A stretch of 64,000 bases of DNA from Acanthaster planci (lineage: Eukaryota > Echinodermata > Asteroidea > Valvatida > Acanthasteridae), in the NCBI RefSeq assembly GCF_001949145.1, contig NW_019091430.1:461181-525180 (forward strand), written 5' to 3'. Below are positions 60,969-64,000 of this stretch, one piece after another. Each line of letters opens with the position of its first letter. The first letter of the stretch is position 1. The position numbers and the translations under genes were made by a program. A model generated the notes under the pieces. That model was given only the letters and a program-made list of their open reading frames with translations. It had not been told where the DNA came from and made no database searches.

Positions 60969-61110
60969 AATACTGCCGTCAATATTCACGACCAACATCC
61001 ACGACTCGCTCTTCAGTTGCGAATATTGACGTCAATATTCACGATCAAATTCACGACTCCTTGTATCTCCGGTTGCAAATATTGCCGCGAAATTTCATGG
61101 TCCCTTTAAG
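60969..61110 (+). repeat. Short tandem duplication, about 54 bp
   Basis: Units begin AATACTGCCGTCAATATTCACG at 60969 (first 20 bases AATACTGCCGTCAATATTCA), AATATTGACGTCAATATTCA at 61022 and AATATTGCCGCGAAATTTCA at 61078. Each continues with CACGA-x-C and CGACTC words. The third is truncated. Confidence 0.8.
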
Positions 61111-63384
61111 ATGAGGTTTGTTATACTTGGCTGTAAGCTTTAGTGTCAGAAATTATGTCCCACGGCTTGAAATTCTTGATGCAGAAACAGAAACATCACA
61201 CTGTTTTTGGAGAGATTAGGCTAGTTTGAATTGGCTTCCACAGCAAATATTTGAAACTGACTCTCAGATCTGAGGCAAAACCTACGCCGGAGACGAAGCC
61301 CATCTTGGCAAGTATCCCTGGTTTTGCAGACATGTTTTTATCAGTCGTCTCTGATAACTCCAAATCTCTTGGAAGTCAGGAAGTGAACTAGCCCCTGGCT
61401 AACAGTTCCGTCGTTGAATGTCTCCTTTTAATTTGCGCTCAGACTATACAACTTAGGCCTAACGACATTCAAGTACGCAACCACAAGAAAGTCTAAACTT
61501 GCTGGGGTCAGCTGCGGGATTACTGCTGTCCCCGCTGAATTGGCTGCGAGCTGATTGACAACGCACGTGTACGTCCACGAGGATGGCATGCTACGTCAGG
61601 AAAAAAAATCAGTAGCAAAAGACAAACTGCCAATACTAAATTGAATTATGAGCGACTTTAAGACACGAAGACCTTCTAATGATTTTGCTTTTAAGTTCGT
61701 ACTTTTCTCCAGGCAGTTGTTAATCAGTCAAAATCCCATTGGATTTGAGGACGTGTAGTCAGTATCAGCTGTGTAGTGTACTGCAACAATAGAGCCTGAA
61801 AGTTGACCTCTGATGGTGCGTTTCCGGAACCTTTGGATAGGAATATAACCTGCAAAAATTTTAGAATTTGTAATAATTTTCCATTCAGTTTATTTTCTTA
61901 AAAACGTCAACTCATAAAAAGGCCTTGTGTAAAATATTTGCTAGCATATCAATTTACAGAAACTGAAAAATTACCCGACCTTAAAGAGAAACGTCCTGCC
62001 AAATGTTGACTGCTCACTTCCGAAAATCTAAAATACGTGAGGAAAAATGTCATTCGGTGGTCTCGTATGCAAAAAAACATTTTATGAAATTGAACTTTAC
62101 AGTCGTCTGTCGGTAAAAGCCAAAATAAAAAAAAATCTAAATATTTTACGGTTTAAAAAACTGTATTAGGAAATAAGATTAAAGCAATAATCTACATTTA
62201 CAAAATTCTCTAATATTTTATCTGACCTTTGCTGACAAGAAAAGCGCCATGTCAACTCTACTAAATTTAGAACCTATAACTGCAGGAAGGTAAATCTTTG
62301 CACGCACAAGGGTTTATCTGGTTCCCCTCGTTTTCTCTGTTTTCTCTTTATGACGCAATTTACATTCAGAATTTGCGTCTAAGTTGGCATGAACAACAAC
62401 AACAAAACTTTTGAGCTTGTTATAGTTGAGCTCTGAACACAAATGACACTGCGTTCAATTTAAATGCTGCCATATTTATTTGGACAGATAAAATCACAGA
62501 AAACATGTTTTACTTTTAGGTGCTCTTTAAAAAGTTGCTTAGCATTCTTTTAATATCAATCTTCCTCGTATGAGTTTTAAACACAGCTGCCTGATCATTC
62601 TTTGACCCTCTTTTTTATTTCAATACATAATTTCTACGTGTTCAAGCCAGCAAATGTTGAGTTCTCCACATGATGTAGTACGTCCCCACATGATTGAAGA
62701 AAAATTAAAAGCTGTCTTCTATGTTCTGTCCGCTAGTTATTAATGGGTCGAAAGCGTTAAGCCATACAATCAGAGCCGTTTTATCAATGGCGAATACATG
62801 TGTTGAACTCCATAGTAATTGCATGGACAGGCGCCAATCATGCCCGATTCCCGCACTTATCAAGTGTATGAATGTTCAGAGCATCCACTTGAGGGAATGC
62901 AGACTCCAGACGGTTCCCCGACCCACGCTGTTTGTTTTAATGCTGTTTCTTTCCTATTCGGGGGGGGATGAACCTACAACGTGTCCCGAAACACCACCCA
63001 AAAATATCATTCATTTTCCCCAAATAATCGTCAGAACTAGTTGTTTTAGTTTATAGTAAACTGAAGCTTGGAATGTTATCTTTTCAAAACTGAGGACTTT
63101 ATTATATCAGATGACGTTTTGTGGAGATAATCTCGACTTCTTATTACGACCAATGCTTTTTCTTTCTGTCCAGTGGCGTTGATTGCAATAGTCAAAATGA
63201 TACGTTTACGCAATTTAACATCATTTTAACACGTGAGATTAATAGAAGGACCACACAACACTGAACTTCCATCAACAAAGCTAACTAACAGCATCCTGAA
63301 ATAGTCCAAAGTGGTGAAGGTTACAGAAGCAAATAAGATCAGCACCTTGTTAAAAATAAGGTAGGAGACTACTAGATTCCTTGG
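61111..63384. other. No supported gene
   Basis: Apart from the repeat at 61800 to 62280, this is ordinary sequence. The 111-codon frame at 62721 to 63056 has no recognisable motif and no clear gene context. Confidence 0.55.
61800..62280 (+). repeat. Dispersed repeat, relative of 31440 to 31890
   Basis: Shares, in order, GGAACC, TTTGCTAGCATAT, AGAAACTGAAAAATTACCCG, TTAAAGAGAAA and TTCCGAAAATCTAAAAT with the intronic copy. No coding content is seen. Confidence 0.6.
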
Positions 63385-63592
63385 GGGTAACTTGCGTTGA
63401 CTATACCTCGGCTAAATACCGGACGATGGGATCATCTATATCCCCACGTCCCACTTACCACAATCCCTGTTCCAGACCTCAACCTATGGGTTCTGCTATA
63501 TCCTTAGGCCAAACTCACACCAAATCTCATCTCCGTTCACAGGTCGCCTTCACCAAACAAACGGTGGTTAATCAACGCAAGTTATCCCTAGT
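63385..63592. mobile_element. Short inverted-repeat element
   Basis: Left end GGGTAACTTGCGTTGACTAT at 63385 and right end GGTTAATCAACGCAAGTTAT then CCC at 63566 are inverse complements over about 20 bp. The interior is rich in C/T and A/C and contains two related phrases (GGATCATCTATATCC and GGTTCTGCTATATCC). Confidence 0.7.
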
Positions 63593-64000
63593 CGAAACGC
63601 AGGTCCTTGCATTGGGCGACAACTCTGCCCTTTTTATTTATTTATTTAAACTTCTTTTTGCACGTAACCCATTCAACTACAGGTGTTTTTCAAGGGGCCG
63701 TGTTATTAAAAAGAGCTCATGGTTGAGTTAAAAATAAAGTGAAAGTAAAACGGTAACTAAAATATAAACTACACCAAGTAAAAATAGTAATCAATCATCC
63801 AAGGTAAAATAACAATTTCGTTCATATGCAAAATTCAATAGAATTAAAACCACCAGAAACATGAAAAAAATACAAATCAAACACCAAGCAATTGTATTAA
63901 ACAATTTACGAAGGTGAACTAGTGATGTAAAAAAGCCCTTAAAGGCAATTAAAACAAACGAAGAAACTGAAACAAAAGAGGAAAATTTACAGAAACAAAC
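63593..64000. other. No supported gene at window end
   Basis: AT-rich with A-rich tracts towards the end. Nothing is recognised. Confidence 0.55.

Noticed and set aside
62721-63056. 111-codon plus-strand frame
   Set aside because: No motif, no splice or promoter context, and composition like its surroundings.

Overview
This is a 64 kb window of animal nuclear DNA, AT-rich, with large introns and many transposon relics. The gene structure (about 20 exons, GT-AG introns of roughly 0.5 to 5.3 kb), the protein sequence and the dispersed words ACATGTAC and ACCGGTA fit a marine invertebrate, most likely an invertebrate deuterostome (cephalochordate, hemichordate or echinoderm). That placement is an impression from style and protein similarity, not a database match. 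There is no prokaryotic-style gene, operon or CRISPR array.

The only confident host gene is a plus-strand synaptojanin (SYNJ1/2 family), a phosphoinositide phosphatase of clathrin-vesicle uncoating. It runs from before position 956 to a stop at 47724. Nineteen exons join in frame with matching intron phases, giving 1465 residues from the first complete codon at 958. The order is Sac phosphatase (exons at 956 to 24761), inositol 5-phosphatase (26765 to about 39240), RRM-like domain (39235 to 43646) and a long proline-rich tail (44457 to 47724). Both catalytic motifs are intact. The N-terminal 70 to 80 residues are not confidently found. A possible piece lies at the window edge (1 to 63), followed by a 25-bp duplication and an assembly N at 563.

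Three points of synaptojanin RNA processing stand out. One intron (41255 to 43477) uses a GC donor. The exon at 43478 can either splice from an internal GT at 43647 to the proline-rich exons, or run on to a stop at 43693 with an AATAAA at 44330, giving a form without the proline-rich tail. A second possible terminal exon (7301 to 7537) is open, in phase and followed directly by AATAAA.

The introns hold mobile-element relics. These are a broken minus-strand Penelope-like element (4082 to 6430) with RT and GIY-YIG domains, dispersed pieces of its terminal sequence (12.7, 38.2 and 43.1 kb), piggyBac-like TTAA elements (15.6, 29.4, 31.0 and 43.9 kb), other inverted-repeat elements (8.3 and 41.7 kb), a degenerate DIRS-like stretch (20.5 to 23.9 kb) and, at 33.2 to 34.4 kb on the minus strand, a broken reading frame resembling the RAG1/Transib transposase group.

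From about 48.5 kb to the end I see no convincing host gene. This part holds a LINE endonuclease fragment (54.6 to 54.9 kb), inverted-repeat blocks (53.4 to 53.9 kb), a repeat region full of ATTGGTT/AACCAAT words with two tRNA-like heads (56.7 to 57.8 kb), minisatellites and a small CpG-containing patch near 59.9 to 60.8 kb.
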